Of a stretch of DNA of 19,080 nucleotides, positions 7,230-14,344 are shown piece after piece. A model generated the notes under the pieces. The model saw only the letters and a list, made by a program, of their open reading frames with translations, had not been told where the DNA came from and did not search any database. Source of the stretch: Bacteroidales bacterium UBA6192. Its GTDB lineage: Bacteria > Bacteroidota > Bacteroidia > Bacteroidales > F082. Both the position numbers and the translations under genes were made by a program. The DNA is taken from the NCBI GenBank assembly GCA_002422725.1, contig DITE01000044.1, positions 349 through 19,428 of the forward strand, in the 5' to 3' direction. Positions within the stretch are counted from its first letter, which is position 1. Each line of letters begins with the position of its first letter.

Positions 7230-7538
7230 ATGAACATTTTTGTTGCAAAACTAAACTTCAAGACCACCAGCGAAGATCTGTTGGCATTATTCGAACAATT
7301 TGGTGAAGTTACCTCAGCTAAGGTAATCATTGACAAAGTTACAAACAGATCCAAAGGATTTGGCTTTGTTGAAATGCCAGATGACAACCAAGCTTATGCA
7401 GCTATCAACGAACTCAATGAGTCAGAAGTTGACGGCAGAACGATTGTTGTCAAAAAAGCCCGTCCAAAGGAAGAAGGCGAAAGCAGACCCCGCAGCGGTG
7501 GCAGCGGTGGCGGCGGTGGATACAGAAACCGCTATTAA
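7230..7538 (+). CDS. RRM-domain RNA-binding protein with glycine-rich tail
   Basis: This 102-residue cytoplasmic protein is a single RNA recognition motif plus a short tail, resembling cyanobacterial Rbp and plant glycine-rich RNA-binding proteins and probably binding single-stranded RNA. RNP2 is IFVAKL at 3-8 and RNP1 is KGFGFVEM at 42-49, with the aromatic positions for base stacking retained (Phe4, Phe44, Phe46). The basic and glycine-rich tail (about 78-102) includes a run of five glycines and ends YRNRY. It is monocistronic, with a promoter and long leader upstream and a terminator 22 nt after the stop. The leader suggests post-transcriptional control of the kind known for cold-shock mRNAs, but that is inference. 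No Shine-Dalgarno sequence is visible before the ATG. Confidence 0.93.
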   Translation: MNIFVAKLNFKTTSEDLLALFEQFGEVTSAKVIIDKVTNRSKGFGFVEMPDDNQAYAAINELNESEVDGRTIVVKKARPKEEGESRPRSGGSGGGGGYRNRY

Positions 7539-7560
7539 TCCATCAGAGATATTGTGCAAT

Positions 7561-7587
7561 AAAGACGGGCTTGCCCGTCTTTTTTTT
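7561..7587 (+). terminator. Intrinsic terminator of the RRM protein gene
   Basis: A strong stem (AAAGACGGGC at 7561-7570 with GCCCGTCTTT at 7573-7582, tightly looped) runs into a T-tract to 7587. Confidence 0.92.
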
Positions 7588-7619
7588 GTAGGAATATTTA
7601 CTCTTTACGCAATATTTGT

Positions 7620-7627
7620 TAATTTTG
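7620..7627 (+). promoter_or_regulatory. Promoter -7 box of tRNA-Arg
   Basis: TAATTTTG is an exact TAnnTTTG match, 18 nt before the mature tRNA. The -33 position carries TTTA (7597-7600, 19 bp upstream) rather than TTTG. Confidence 0.6.
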
Positions 7628-7645
7628 CAGCCCCATTAACAAACT

Positions 7646-7719
7646 GGTCTCGTAGCTCAGCTGGATAGAGCAGCAGCCTTCTAAGCTGCGGGTCGTGGGT
7701 TCGAATCCCGCCGGGATCA
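7646..7719 (+). tRNA. tRNA-Arg (anticodon UCU)
   Basis: Acceptor GGTCTCG pairs with CGGGATC (two G-U pairs), the anticodon stem GCAGC/GCTGC surrounds the loop CTTCTAA with anticodon TCT, and the T arm is GTGGGTTCGAATCCCGC. The discriminator is A and CCA is not encoded. Confidence 0.96.
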
Positions 7720-7720
7720 C

Positions 7721-7756
7721 AAAACCCCTTCTCAGGTTTTCTGCAGAAGGGGTTTT
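7721..7756. terminator. Bidirectional terminator between tRNA-Arg and pepE
   Basis: A 12-bp perfect inverted repeat (AAAACCCCTTCT at 7721-7732 with AGAAGGGGTTTT at 7745-7756) can be extended inside the loop by CAG/CTG (7733-7735 and 7741-7743). The T4 ends on both strands suit termination of tRNA-Arg from the left and of pepE from the right. Confidence 0.8.
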
Positions 7757-7782
7757 ACTTTTCAATTAAAATTATCTTTCAA

Positions 7783-8514
7783 CTACCTGAGCAAGGAACT
7801 CAAGTCGCTCTCCGGTTCGAATTCTAAAGGCTCGTGTCCAAACCTGAATAACCTCATTCCCCGGTTCCCCTTCAACATCATGGAAATGCCGTCGATATCG
7901 AGCAGACTAGACTCACGTAGCCCTAAAACGTTGATTGACCGATTGATAGCGAGAAACTCTTCAATACGTTGCTGACGGGTCTCACCCCCATGGCCGGTTG
8001 GATTGGCATCCAGATAATGTGGATTAATCTGGAATGGAACAAGGTTTAAGCAGTCAAAGCTTAATGGTTGAATAATAGGCATATCATTGGTTGTCCTGAG
8101 TGTTGGGCAGGCAACATTGGCACCAGCACTCCAGCCCATAAATGGTGAGCCGGATAAGGCTTTTTGCCTTATTGCATGCATAATACCTGTTGTATGCATC
8201 ATGGCAACCAGATGAAAAGTGTTCCCCCCTCCTACTGCAATGCAGTCTGCATTTTCAACAGCCTTCACCTGATCCGTTTCAGTATGGATTGATTTGAGTT
8301 TTAATCCCAGACTATTGAAAACATCAGCAACCTTTTTTTCATACAGGTTGTATGATTCCTCTATTGAGTCAGGTGACAAATTAACGCCGGCATAAGGAAC
8401 AAAAAGTACGTTTTTTACCTGATGACGTTTGGTAAAATCTGAGATGAATGATTGTGGCCAACCGAGATATGGCTCGCCAGGGTTTGTGGAGTTGCTTATT
8501 AACAGTAGTTTCAT
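7783..8514 (-). CDS. pepE: Dipeptidase E (alpha-aspartyl dipeptidase, peptidase S51)
   Basis: This 243-residue cytoplasmic serine peptidase is expected to hydrolyse dipeptides with N-terminal aspartate. It can be followed along E. coli PepE almost end to end: LLLISNST at the N-terminus, VPYAGV, AVGGGNTF at 93-100, GWSAGANVACPT at 127-138, RTTNDMPI at 140-147, LNLVPFQINPH at 156-166 and GETRQQRI. The catalytic residues Ser129, Asp144 and His166 correspond to Ser120, Asp135 and His157. The frame extends seven codons further to 8535, but family alignment begins at MKLLL, so the ATG at 8514 is chosen. It lies 30 nt after the TPR-like gene and is probably co-transcribed with it. The bidirectional terminator follows. 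Confidence 0.95.
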   Translation of the reverse strand: MKLLLISNSTNPGEPYLGWPQSFISDFTKRHQVKNVLFVPYAGVNLSPDSIEESYNLYEKKVADVFNSLGLKLKSIHTETDQVKAVENADCIAVGGGNTFHLVAMMHTTGIMHAIRQKALSGSPFMGWSAGANVACPTLRTTNDMPIIQPLSFDCLNLVPFQINPHYLDANPTGHGGETRQQRIEEFLAINRSINVLGLRESSLLDIDGISMMLKGNRGMRLFRFGHEPLEFEPESDLSSLLR

Positions 8515-8544
8515 AGGATAAAATTTTTTGGTCACAAATTGTAA

Positions 8545-11193
8545 TTATTCAACAGCTAAAATAAGATTTTTTGAATAAACATGGCGAAAGGTATTAAACC
8601 AGTTGCTGTTTCCAACATATTCAACGGCTTTCTGATCCGCATTTCTGATATTTTTCCTGGCTGAATCGTGTTCTGCCAATGACAAAGCCAACTGTTGTTG
8701 AACATCACGGCTAATTTTCATATCTTCCCCTTGCAACTTAAGCAATATCAAGCATTTAAGTGCTTTATCAAAAGCACGGATATCGGTATAGTATTTCAAG
8801 GCAATGCGTGTAAGTGTTTTATTATTTTGATTTTGCAGGAAGTCCAGAATGGAAAGATGTTTATAATTGGTTGCTTCCGGATTGCTCTTTTCTACATCAT
8901 TATCCAAAGCATCATAAGCGCTAATGATGCTGCCAAAGCCTGATTCATACATCTGGTTCATGATCGAATTGAACCTGCTGAGGTAGTCAAAAAGTGGTGA
9001 ATTATCACTGATCAGTTGCTCGATTATGCCAGATTCCAAACCGCAGCCCTGATTTTCATTTACCAGAGTTGTTGCTTCCTGTATGAAATGTTGTAATTCA
9101 TCATATCGTTCAAATCTTATTGATCTGTTTATCTTTAGGATAAGCTCTTCATAGGTGAGTTGATGGTTCAGGCAAATTCTATCTATGATTTTTTTATCCA
9201 GATTCTCAAAAGCCGACCTAATATCTTGATCAACAATGAGGTTGTATTTTTTTTGAAGCAATACAGCTTCCTCATAAATCGCCCATGCATCGTCCAGATT
9301 GTTTGCCCAGACCTTTATGTCAGCACTTTTAATCTTATTGATGATAATAGTTTTTGCTGCTATTCCAGTGAGTGAATCAATTGATGCTGTTGCCGTTAAG
9401 TCAAATTCTTTCACCTTTTCCCTGCTTTTATTCAGTGTCTGGAGAGCCTCGGCACTTTGACCACTGTTTATTGCTGTTATACCGTCCTGAATGGATTGTT
9501 GAAGGATTGGGTCCTGAATTTTTCTCTTAAGGTCGATAAGTTTGGTGCTGGCCGCAATATAATTACTGTGTTCAACCTGATAATGTCGGGCATAGTCAGC
9601 AAATTCATCCGCTTTGAAATAGTCACCCTGCTTGTAATATTGTTCTGAAACCTGAATCAATTCATTGTACACTCCTTTGTGCGCAACACTTAAACCATGA
9701 GATATTCCGGGCCAGGATTGCGGAAGTGCATCAAATTGAACGACTACTTCTTCCAATTGTTTAAAAATGTTGACAGCCTCATTAAATCTGTTGTAATCCA
9801 ATAGTTGAATTCCTTTTCGGTAGAAGGCATTGACCAGGGGATCGATTATTTTTTCAATATTGATAAGTTGCAGATCTCTCAAATGCCTGTTTTTCAATTC
9901 AATTGACTTTGTCAGGTAGTTGTCCAACAGGTCTGAATTTTTGGATTCGAGTGCCCTGACAGCTATCTGAACCATTGATTTCATCATTCCTTCAATTACT
10001 AACTTCCTGTTTTCGTTCACGAAAAGGTTTGTCCTGATTGCAGGAGAACGTGTATTAAGTTTTAAAGCATCATCATAATAATCAAGTGCATGGGCATAGT
10101 CCTCCTGATCTTTTAATAAATCCCCCTGTCGTATGAGCGACTCATAGATGAGTTGAATTGACTGACCTTTGAAAATGCGGTTGTCTACTTCACTTAATAA
10201 TTTAACATATTCAGTATCAGGAATTAATCTACCTGCTTCATAAAATATTTCACTATCTTTATAATCAATACGGGTTGATAGTTTCCTGAAATCGGCCAGT
10301 AACGAAACATGATAATTAATGAAATTATCTGGTAGCAATGATTTAGAATCAATTCGTTCGCTGGTCGATAGCAAAAGAGTTTTCAGACGGGTTTTCATTC
10401 TGAATATTTTGTCATGTGATTGAATAAGGCCTGCTGGATCAGTAATATTAAGCAACAATGTATTGTTATTTATCATACTATCAGCAAGATGTGAGGCTTT
10501 ATGACACATGTCCCACCAGGAAAACAGTTCAACTACATTTTCTTTCTCTGCAAGTTCATATTTCTCAATACGCTTCAAAACACTATCGATAAGGTGCCGG
10601 GTTGCCCAATATCGGTCAACAAGTTGTATTTGCTTGTTAAAGCGGTCAATTGCCATGGAAGAAAAGTCAATCTGATCAATATACAATTCTATATTGGTTG
10701 CCCGGCTTATATCGATTGCATAAACCTGATGAATAACTGAAGGTTGAAATTCTGAAATCTCGACTTGCTTAAAGTTACGGTTTAATGATTCCTGACCGAA
10801 TAAACGAATGACCACCCTTCCATCAAACACATCAGGTTTAATAGCAGAACTTAGATCGAATCCTCTGTATTTGGTGTTTCCTGTCGTGGCAACATCATGT
10901 ATTCTGCAATGTATTTCAGAAACATCAGATGCGTTTTGTTTGAGCTCAATTTCTGAAGCAAAATCTGTTTTAATTTGTAAATTATTCATCTGGAGGTTGG
11001 TACCAGAAGAAAGGGTGAATAAAATATAATCAGTATTTCGCGATTTTTTTGATTTCAGATCGGAGGTAATCCTGGAATAAAATATTTTTTGGTATTCACT
11101 GGTCTTTGTTTGCGAGACCAATACTGGCACTTTACCCAATAAAAAAAATGCGAATATGACAAATTGTATGGTAAGCTGAATTGAAAATTTCAC
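8545..11193 (-). CDS. Large exported TPR-like repeat protein of unknown function, GTG start
   Basis: This 882-residue protein begins with a hydrophobic signal sequence (about 4-27, ending VLVSQ), so it is exported to the periplasm or envelope. Residues about 55-180 look beta-rich. The remainder is almost wholly alpha-helical with degenerate TPR-like helix pairs. The clearest are at 354-380 (QGDLLKDQEDYAHALDYYDD), 455-482 (RKGIQLLDYNRFNEAVNIF) and 514-540, with a weaker one at 565-595. No catalytic motif is visible. The start codon is GTG: no in-frame ATG exists before about residue 69, and starting there would remove the signal peptide. A -7 box ends only 4 nt upstream of the GTG, implying a leaderless or nearly leaderless mRNA. 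It heads a probable operon with pepE. I do not recognise a named family. Confidence 0.75.
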   Translation of the reverse strand: MKFSIQLTIQFVIFAFFLLGKVPVLVSQTKTSEYQKIFYSRITSDLKSKKSRNTDYILFTLSSGTNLQMNNLQIKTDFASEIELKQNASDVSEIHCRIHDVATTGNTKYRGFDLSSAIKPDVFDGRVVIRLFGQESLNRNFKQVEISEFQPSVIHQVYAIDISRATNIELYIDQIDFSSMAIDRFNKQIQLVDRYWATRHLIDSVLKRIEKYELAEKENVVELFSWWDMCHKASHLADSMINNNTLLLNITDPAGLIQSHDKIFRMKTRLKTLLLSTSERIDSKSLLPDNFINYHVSLLADFRKLSTRIDYKDSEIFYEAGRLIPDTEYVKLLSEVDNRIFKGQSIQLIYESLIRQGDLLKDQEDYAHALDYYDDALKLNTRSPAIRTNLFVNENRKLVIEGMMKSMVQIAVRALESKNSDLLDNYLTKSIELKNRHLRDLQLINIEKIIDPLVNAFYRKGIQLLDYNRFNEAVNIFKQLEEVVVQFDALPQSWPGISHGLSVAHKGVYNELIQVSEQYYKQGDYFKADEFADYARHYQVEHSNYIAASTKLIDLKRKIQDPILQQSIQDGITAINSGQSAEALQTLNKSREKVKEFDLTATASIDSLTGIAAKTIIINKIKSADIKVWANNLDDAWAIYEEAVLLQKKYNLIVDQDIRSAFENLDKKIIDRICLNHQLTYEELILKINRSIRFERYDELQHFIQEATTLVNENQGCGLESGIIEQLISDNSPLFDYLSRFNSIMNQMYESGFGSIISAYDALDNDVEKSNPEATNYKHLSILDFLQNQNNKTLTRIALKYYTDIRAFDKALKCLILLKLQGEDMKISRDVQQQLALSLAEHDSARKNIRNADQKAVEYVGNSNWFNTFRHVYSKNLILAVE

Positions 11194-11197
11194 AGCA

Positions 11198-11205
11198 CAA
11201 AAGTA
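11198..11205 (-). promoter_or_regulatory. Promoter -7 box of the TPR-like gene, almost touching its start codon
   Basis: The minus strand reads TACTTTTG (exact TAnnTTTG), then TGCT, then the GTG start at 11193-11191. Using the 4-5 nt box-to-start distance of the SRP RNA gene, transcription would begin at the GTG. No -33 TTG was seen at 19-21 bp. Confidence 0.5.
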
Positions 11206-11241
11206 AAAAATTATGCCCAGAATTGCCTGAATTATGTCGAC

Positions 11242-11276
11242 AAAAAAAAGCCGCAGTTGGAAACAACTGTGGCTTT
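11242..11276 (-). terminator. Intrinsic terminator of the tandem tRNA-Leu unit
   Basis: A 13-bp stem with one mismatch (11264-11276 with 11247-11259) closes a 4-nt loop. On the minus strand it is followed by a T8 run (11249-11242). It begins 5 nt after the last tRNA and separates the tRNAs from the TPR-like gene. Confidence 0.9.
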
Positions 11277-11280
11277 AATG

Positions 11281-11364
11281 TGCCCAAGAAAAGACTCGAA
11301 CTTTCACGACCGTGCGGTCACTACACCCTGAATGTAGCGCGTCTACCAATTTCGCCACTTGGGC
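11281..11364 (-). tRNA. tRNA-Leu (anticodon CAG)
   Basis: Minus-strand class II tRNA of 84 nt. Acceptor GCCCAAG pairs with CTTGGGC, the anticodon stem CTACA/TGTAG surrounds the loop TTCAGGG with anticodon CAG, a long variable arm (TGACCGCACGGTCG) follows, and the T arm contains AGTTCGAGTC. The discriminator is A and CCA is not encoded. It is the second gene of a tandem pair. Confidence 0.96.
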
Positions 11365-11393
11365 TAAGTGTGAAATACAAATAAAAAGAACTG

Positions 11394-11477
11394 TGCCCAG
11401 GACAAGATTCGAACTTGCACACCGTAACCGGCGCCAGCCCCTCAAGCTGGTATGTCTACCAATTCCACCACCTGGGC
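11394..11477 (-). tRNA. tRNA-Leu (anticodon GAG)
   Basis: Minus-strand class II tRNA of 84 nt. Acceptor GCCCAGG pairs with CCTGGGC, the anticodon stem CCAGC/GCTGG surrounds the loop TTGAGGG with anticodon GAG, a long variable arm (CGCCGGTTACGGTG) follows, and the T arm contains AGTTCGAATC. The discriminator is A and CCA is not encoded. It is the first gene of the pair, 29 nt before tRNA-Leu(CAG). Confidence 0.96.
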
Positions 11478-11487
11478 TAAAGGACTG

Positions 11488-11495
11488 CAAAAATA
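11488..11495 (-). promoter_or_regulatory. Promoter -7 box of the tandem tRNA-Leu unit
   Basis: The minus strand reads TATTTTTG, an exact TAnnTTTG match, 10 nt before the mature 5' end of tRNA-Leu(GAG). The -33 region is T-rich without a clear TTG. Confidence 0.6.
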
Positions 11496-11573
11496 ATACA
11501 TTATTTTGGAATCCTTAGAAAAAAGAAGGGTATTTTTTTTAAAGGTCAAAGCTGGCAACCAAGAAGCTTTTAG

Positions 11574-11581
11574 TATATTTG
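11574..11581 (+). promoter_or_regulatory. Promoter -7 box of the DUF4301 gene
   Basis: TATATTTG is an exact TAnnTTTG match. Its last three bases (TTG, 11579-11581) are the most upstream possible start codon of the DUF4301 frame, which therefore cannot be in the transcript. The expected start near 11586 gives a leader of about 20 nt to the ATG at 11606. Confidence 0.55.
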
Positions 11582-11605
11582 ACAAAACTAAAACAGACTG
11601 ACCCA

Positions 11606-13165
11606 ATGACACAATTATCAGGTAATGACTTGCTTTTGTTGCAGAGTAAAGGCATTGAAAAACAGCAGATAGACAATCAGATAAGCTATTTTAGAAAAGG
11701 TTTTCCTTTTATTCGACTCATCTCACCAGCAACCGAAGGCCATGGTATGATACGATTACAGGAGACTGAAGTTGATGGTTGGGTTGAATATTTTGAGCTT
11801 AACAAGGATAACTACACCATGCTGAAATTTGTGCCCGCCTCAGGTGCTGCAAGCAGGATGTTTAAACATTTGTTTGAATTTCTTCAGGAGTTTGATGGAA
11901 GTGATGCATCCATTTCAAAGGTTGAAGGTGAAACCGGTTTCAATACAGCTGGTTATTTTTTGAAAAATCTTGAAAAATTTGCTTTTTTCAACGATCTATC
12001 CGAATGTGCACAGAATCAAGGTTATGACCTTAATGAGTTAAGAAACAAAAAGCAATATCATACAATTATCCAACTTTTGTTAAATGAAACAGGGCTGGGT
12101 TACGCAAGCCTGCCAAAAGCATTGCTTGTGTTTCATCAATATCCTGGTGAAACCCGGCTTGCCTTAGACGAACACTTAATTGAGGCGATGCATTATGCTT
12201 TGGATGAGGACAGAATAGCCAGGGTTCATTTCACGATCTCTCCTGAGCATAAGAGCAAAATAGAGTTGTCATTGAAGGATGCTTCATTGAGATATGGAAA
12301 ATTGCACAATCTCACCTATCACATCAGCTTGTCTGATCAAAAACCATCTACTGATACCATTGCTGTTGATCATAGCAACGAGCCATTCAGAAATCCTGAT
12401 GGCAGTCTGGTGTTCAGACCAGGTGGACATGGAGCCCTTATTGAAAACATGAATGACCTTGAGGAAGATATAATTTTTATCAAGAACATTGATAATATTG
12501 TTCCCGACAGACTTCGGGGCGAGACATACCGCTACAAAAAAGCCTTTGCCGGGATGTTGTTGGATCTTCAGGAAAAAACATTTGATTTTCTCGATGTGTT
12601 GGATTCGGGAAATCTGGAACATGATGAATTTGAAGAGATACGGGCATTTGCCTCTCAAAAACTAATGATTGATATCCCTGCATCATTCGATGCGTTGAGT
12701 GAGATCGAAAAGATTGATTATTTGTTTAATAAATTGAACAGACCTATCAGAGTGTGCGGAATGGTTAAGAATGAAGGTGAGCCTGGAGGAGGACCTTTCT
12801 GGGTCGAAAATGCTGATGGTGAACTGTCATTGCAAATTGTTGAATCATCACAAATGAACCTTACTGATCCTAAACAAAAGGAAATTGTTTCTAAATCAAC
12901 CCATTTCAATCCGGTTGACCTGGTTTGCGGAGTGTATGATTTTAGAGGCGATAAATTTAACCTGAAGGAATTTATTGATCCTGAAACAGGATTTATTTCT
13001 ATAAAATCGAAAGATGGAAGGGATCTTAAAGCACTAGAGTTGCCAGGTTTATGGAATGGAGCCATGGCTGATTGGATCACCATTTTTGTTGAAGCGCCAA
13101 TTATTACATTCAATCCGGTGAAAACAGTAAACGACTTACTCAGACCTCAGCATCAGCCAAAATAA
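11606..13165 (+). CDS. DUF4301 family protein, nucleotidyltransferase-like
   Basis: This is a 519-residue cytoplasmic protein of a family largely found in Bacteroidota, function unknown. Starting at ATG 11606, the N-terminus (NDLLLLQSKGI..., then RKGFPFIRL and SPATEGHGMI) matches the family's opening. Residues 75-85, FVPASGAASRM, resemble the glycine-rich nucleotide-binding loop of sugar-phosphate nucleotidyltransferases. FRPGGHGALIEN (270-281) and IIFIKNIDNIVPD (289-301) resemble the uridine-binding and metal-binding segments of UDP-sugar pyrophosphorylases. A second glycine-rich motif, EGEPGGGPFW, lies at about 398-407. A nucleotidyltransferase activity is inferred only from these motifs. 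It has its own -7 box at 11574-11581. No terminator is seen in the 220 bp after the stop. Confidence 0.85.
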   Translation: MTQLSGNDLLLLQSKGIEKQQIDNQISYFRKGFPFIRLISPATEGHGMIRLQETEVDGWVEYFELNKDNYTMLKFVPASGAASRMFKHLFEFLQEFDGSDASISKVEGETGFNTAGYFLKNLEKFAFFNDLSECAQNQGYDLNELRNKKQYHTIIQLLLNETGLGYASLPKALLVFHQYPGETRLALDEHLIEAMHYALDEDRIARVHFTISPEHKSKIELSLKDASLRYGKLHNLTYHISLSDQKPSTDTIAVDHSNEPFRNPDGSLVFRPGGHGALIENMNDLEEDIIFIKNIDNIVPDRLRGETYRYKKAFAGMLLDLQEKTFDFLDVLDSGNLEHDEFEEIRAFASQKLMIDIPASFDALSEIEKIDYLFNKLNRPIRVCGMVKNEGEPGGGPFWVENADGELSLQIVESSQMNLTDPKQKEIVSKSTHFNPVDLVCGVYDFRGDKFNLKEFIDPETGFISIKSKDGRDLKALELPGLWNGAMADWITIFVEAPIITFNPVKTVNDLLRPQHQPK

Positions 13166-13309
13166 AGCCGGTTCATGATCAATCAGAAGGTCTTGTTGGC
13201 TTAATTGGTAAATGAGTCTATTTAGGTTAATTGTGCTTCATTGATTAAAATGCTGGATGCCATTGTACCTATTATGAGTCTGTTGCAAACACATTTTTTG
13301 TCCATTCAT

Positions 13310-13370
13310 CCTGACTGATTGTCAGTATTCCTTTTAAGTAATTCCACAAATCATTATGAAATCAGTCAGG
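13310..13370. repeat. Nested inverted repeats upstream of the DUF1858 gene
   Basis: CCTGACTGATT (13310-13320) recurs as its exact complement AATCAGTCAGG (13360-13370), 39 nt away. The left arm also forms a compact palindrome with its neighbour: CTGAC (13311-13315), five bases, GTCAG (13321-13325). The left arm can thus pair with either partner, which could be an operator pair or alternative RNA folds 17 nt before the ATG at 13387. The rest of the 13166-13386 interval holds nothing recognisable, and no clear -7 box was found in it. Confidence 0.5.
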
Positions 13371-13386
13371 CAGGATTTTTGATTTT

Positions 13387-13662
13387 ATGTCAAAAATTGA
13401 AATCATGATTCATGCTGGCATTGAAATAGAAGAATTGGTCAGAACCTATCCGTTTTCGGTTAAGTATTTGATGGAACACGGGGTTAAATGTATCGCTTGT
13501 GGTGAGCCTGTGTGGGGATCCCTTGAAGAAGCGGCCAAAGAGAAGGGGTTTGATGAGAAGAGTATTAATAAGTTTGTAATGGAGATGAACGACATTGCAA
13601 AAGAACAGCAAGTTAGTGGCCACAATGAAACGGTAATCGAGGTAAAACCAATTGACAATTAG
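13387..13662 (+). CDS. DUF1858 domain protein with CxxC motif
   Basis: This 91-residue protein is built almost entirely of one DUF1858 domain: TYPFSVKYLMEHGVKC, the pair Cys35-x-x-Cys38 (CIAC), then WGSLEEAAKEKGF and a short acidic tail. The domain occurs alone in anaerobes or fused to disulfide reductases and hybrid-cluster-associated proteins. A redox or metal-binding role for the two cysteines is plausible but not shown. The ATG at 13387 is preceded by nested inverted repeats. An in-frame ATG at codon 7 is possible but less likely, since the domain's usual N-terminal strand would be shortened. Its stop codon overlaps that of the convergent pdxH gene, with no hairpin between them. Confidence 0.85.
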   Translation: MSKIEIMIHAGIEIEELVRTYPFSVKYLMEHGVKCIACGEPVWGSLEEAAKEKGFDEKSINKFVMEMNDIAKEQQVSGHNETVIEVKPIDN

Positions 13663-14291
13663 GGCGCAAGCCGATGTATTTTCCATATACCCGAAATGTG
13701 GGTATACACAATCCTGTCGTGAAGCCTGTCTGCCCTACCCTGCCAAAACTCAATGCTTTCAGGAACAACCACAAACCCGCCCCAGGAGTCGGGCCGTTTG
13801 ATTGGATTGGATTTGGCGTTAAATTCTTCGAGTTTTTCTGTGAGAAACCGACGCGATGGAACTATCTGACTTTGAGGTGAAATAATTGCACTGACTCGAC
13901 TTTCAAGGGGTCTTGAGTCAAAATAAGCATCGGATGCAATGCTGCTTAATGCGACTGCATACCCTTCTATCCTTACTTGTTTTTCTAATTCTCGCCAGTA
14001 AAAATTAAGTGCAACCGCGTTGTTGTTTTTGATTTCACTGCCTTTCCGGCTTAAATAGTTTGTGTAAAACACAAAACCTTCCTTGTTTAATTCTTTCAGT
14101 AAGACAACTCTTGAGGATGGTTTATTTTCCCTAACAGTTGACAATACCATTGCATTGGCATCATAAACCGAGCTTTCTTCGGCTTGTTTATACCAATTGC
14201 TGAACAAATCAAAGGGATGCAACGGTAACTGATCCTCATGAAGTTCTGATTTAGTGTAGTTATTACGATTATTATTCAGATTTAATTCCAT
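13659..14291 (-). CDS. pdxH: Pyridoxamine/pyridoxine 5'-phosphate oxidase
   Basis: This 210-residue FMN-dependent homodimer makes pyridoxal 5'-phosphate from PNP or PMP, using oxygen in characterised members. FMN and substrate motifs are all present: RVVLLK (61-66), FVFYTNYLSRKG (73-84), EKQVRIEG (103-110), YFDSRP (123-128), SPQSQ (138-142), EFWQGRADRLHDR (181-193, with Arg189 and His191 matching E. coli Arg197 and His199), and the C-terminal WKIHRLAP. The frame extends to a GTG at 14327, but that lies inside the promoter spacer, so the ATG at 14291 with AAAGG directly before it is the start. This gives a length close to E. coli PdxH (218 aa). It is divergent from the ElyC-like/DUF1684 gene and convergent with the DUF1858 gene. 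Confidence 0.96.
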   Translation of the reverse strand: MELNLNNNRNNYTKSELHEDQLPLHPFDLFSNWYKQAEESSVYDANAMVLSTVRENKPSSRVVLLKELNKEGFVFYTNYLSRKGSEIKNNNAVALNFYWRELEKQVRIEGYAVALSSIASDAYFDSRPLESRVSAIISPQSQIVPSRRFLTEKLEEFNAKSNPIKRPDSWGGFVVVPESIEFWQGRADRLHDRIVYTHISGIWKIHRLAP

Positions 14292-14304
14292 CCTTTTTTT
14301 TAAA

Positions 14305-14335
14305 CAAAAATAAGTAACTTGCTCCACAATTCAAA
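14305..14335 (-). promoter_or_regulatory. Complete promoter of pdxH
   Basis: On the minus strand, the -33 TTTG (14335-14332) and the -7 box TATTTTTG (14312-14305) are separated by exactly 19 bp, one of the best consensus matches in the window. The predicted start near 14300 leaves a leader of about 9 nt. The upstream end lies only 9 bp from the divergent start codon at 14345, so control elements for the two genes must overlap. Confidence 0.75.
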
Positions 14336-14344
14336 TGAAGTTTT

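Noticed and set aside
7330..7668. Plus-strand frame overlapping the RRM gene and running into tRNA-Arg
   Set aside because: It is out of frame with the RRM domain, crosses a strong terminator and a tRNA promoter, and encodes alanine-rich shadow sequence.
11281..11477. Tandem tRNA-Leu genes as an integration site of a mobile element
   Set aside because: No integrase gene, direct repeat of a tRNA 3' end, or foreign-looking block borders the tRNAs.
11181..11518. Short frames on both strands across the tRNA-Leu pair
   Set aside because: They are translations of tRNA sequence, and both tRNAs fold completely.
13390..13686. Minus-strand frames opposite the DUF1858 gene
   Set aside because: The plus strand encodes a recognisable DUF1858 domain with CxxC; the antisense frames have no such support.
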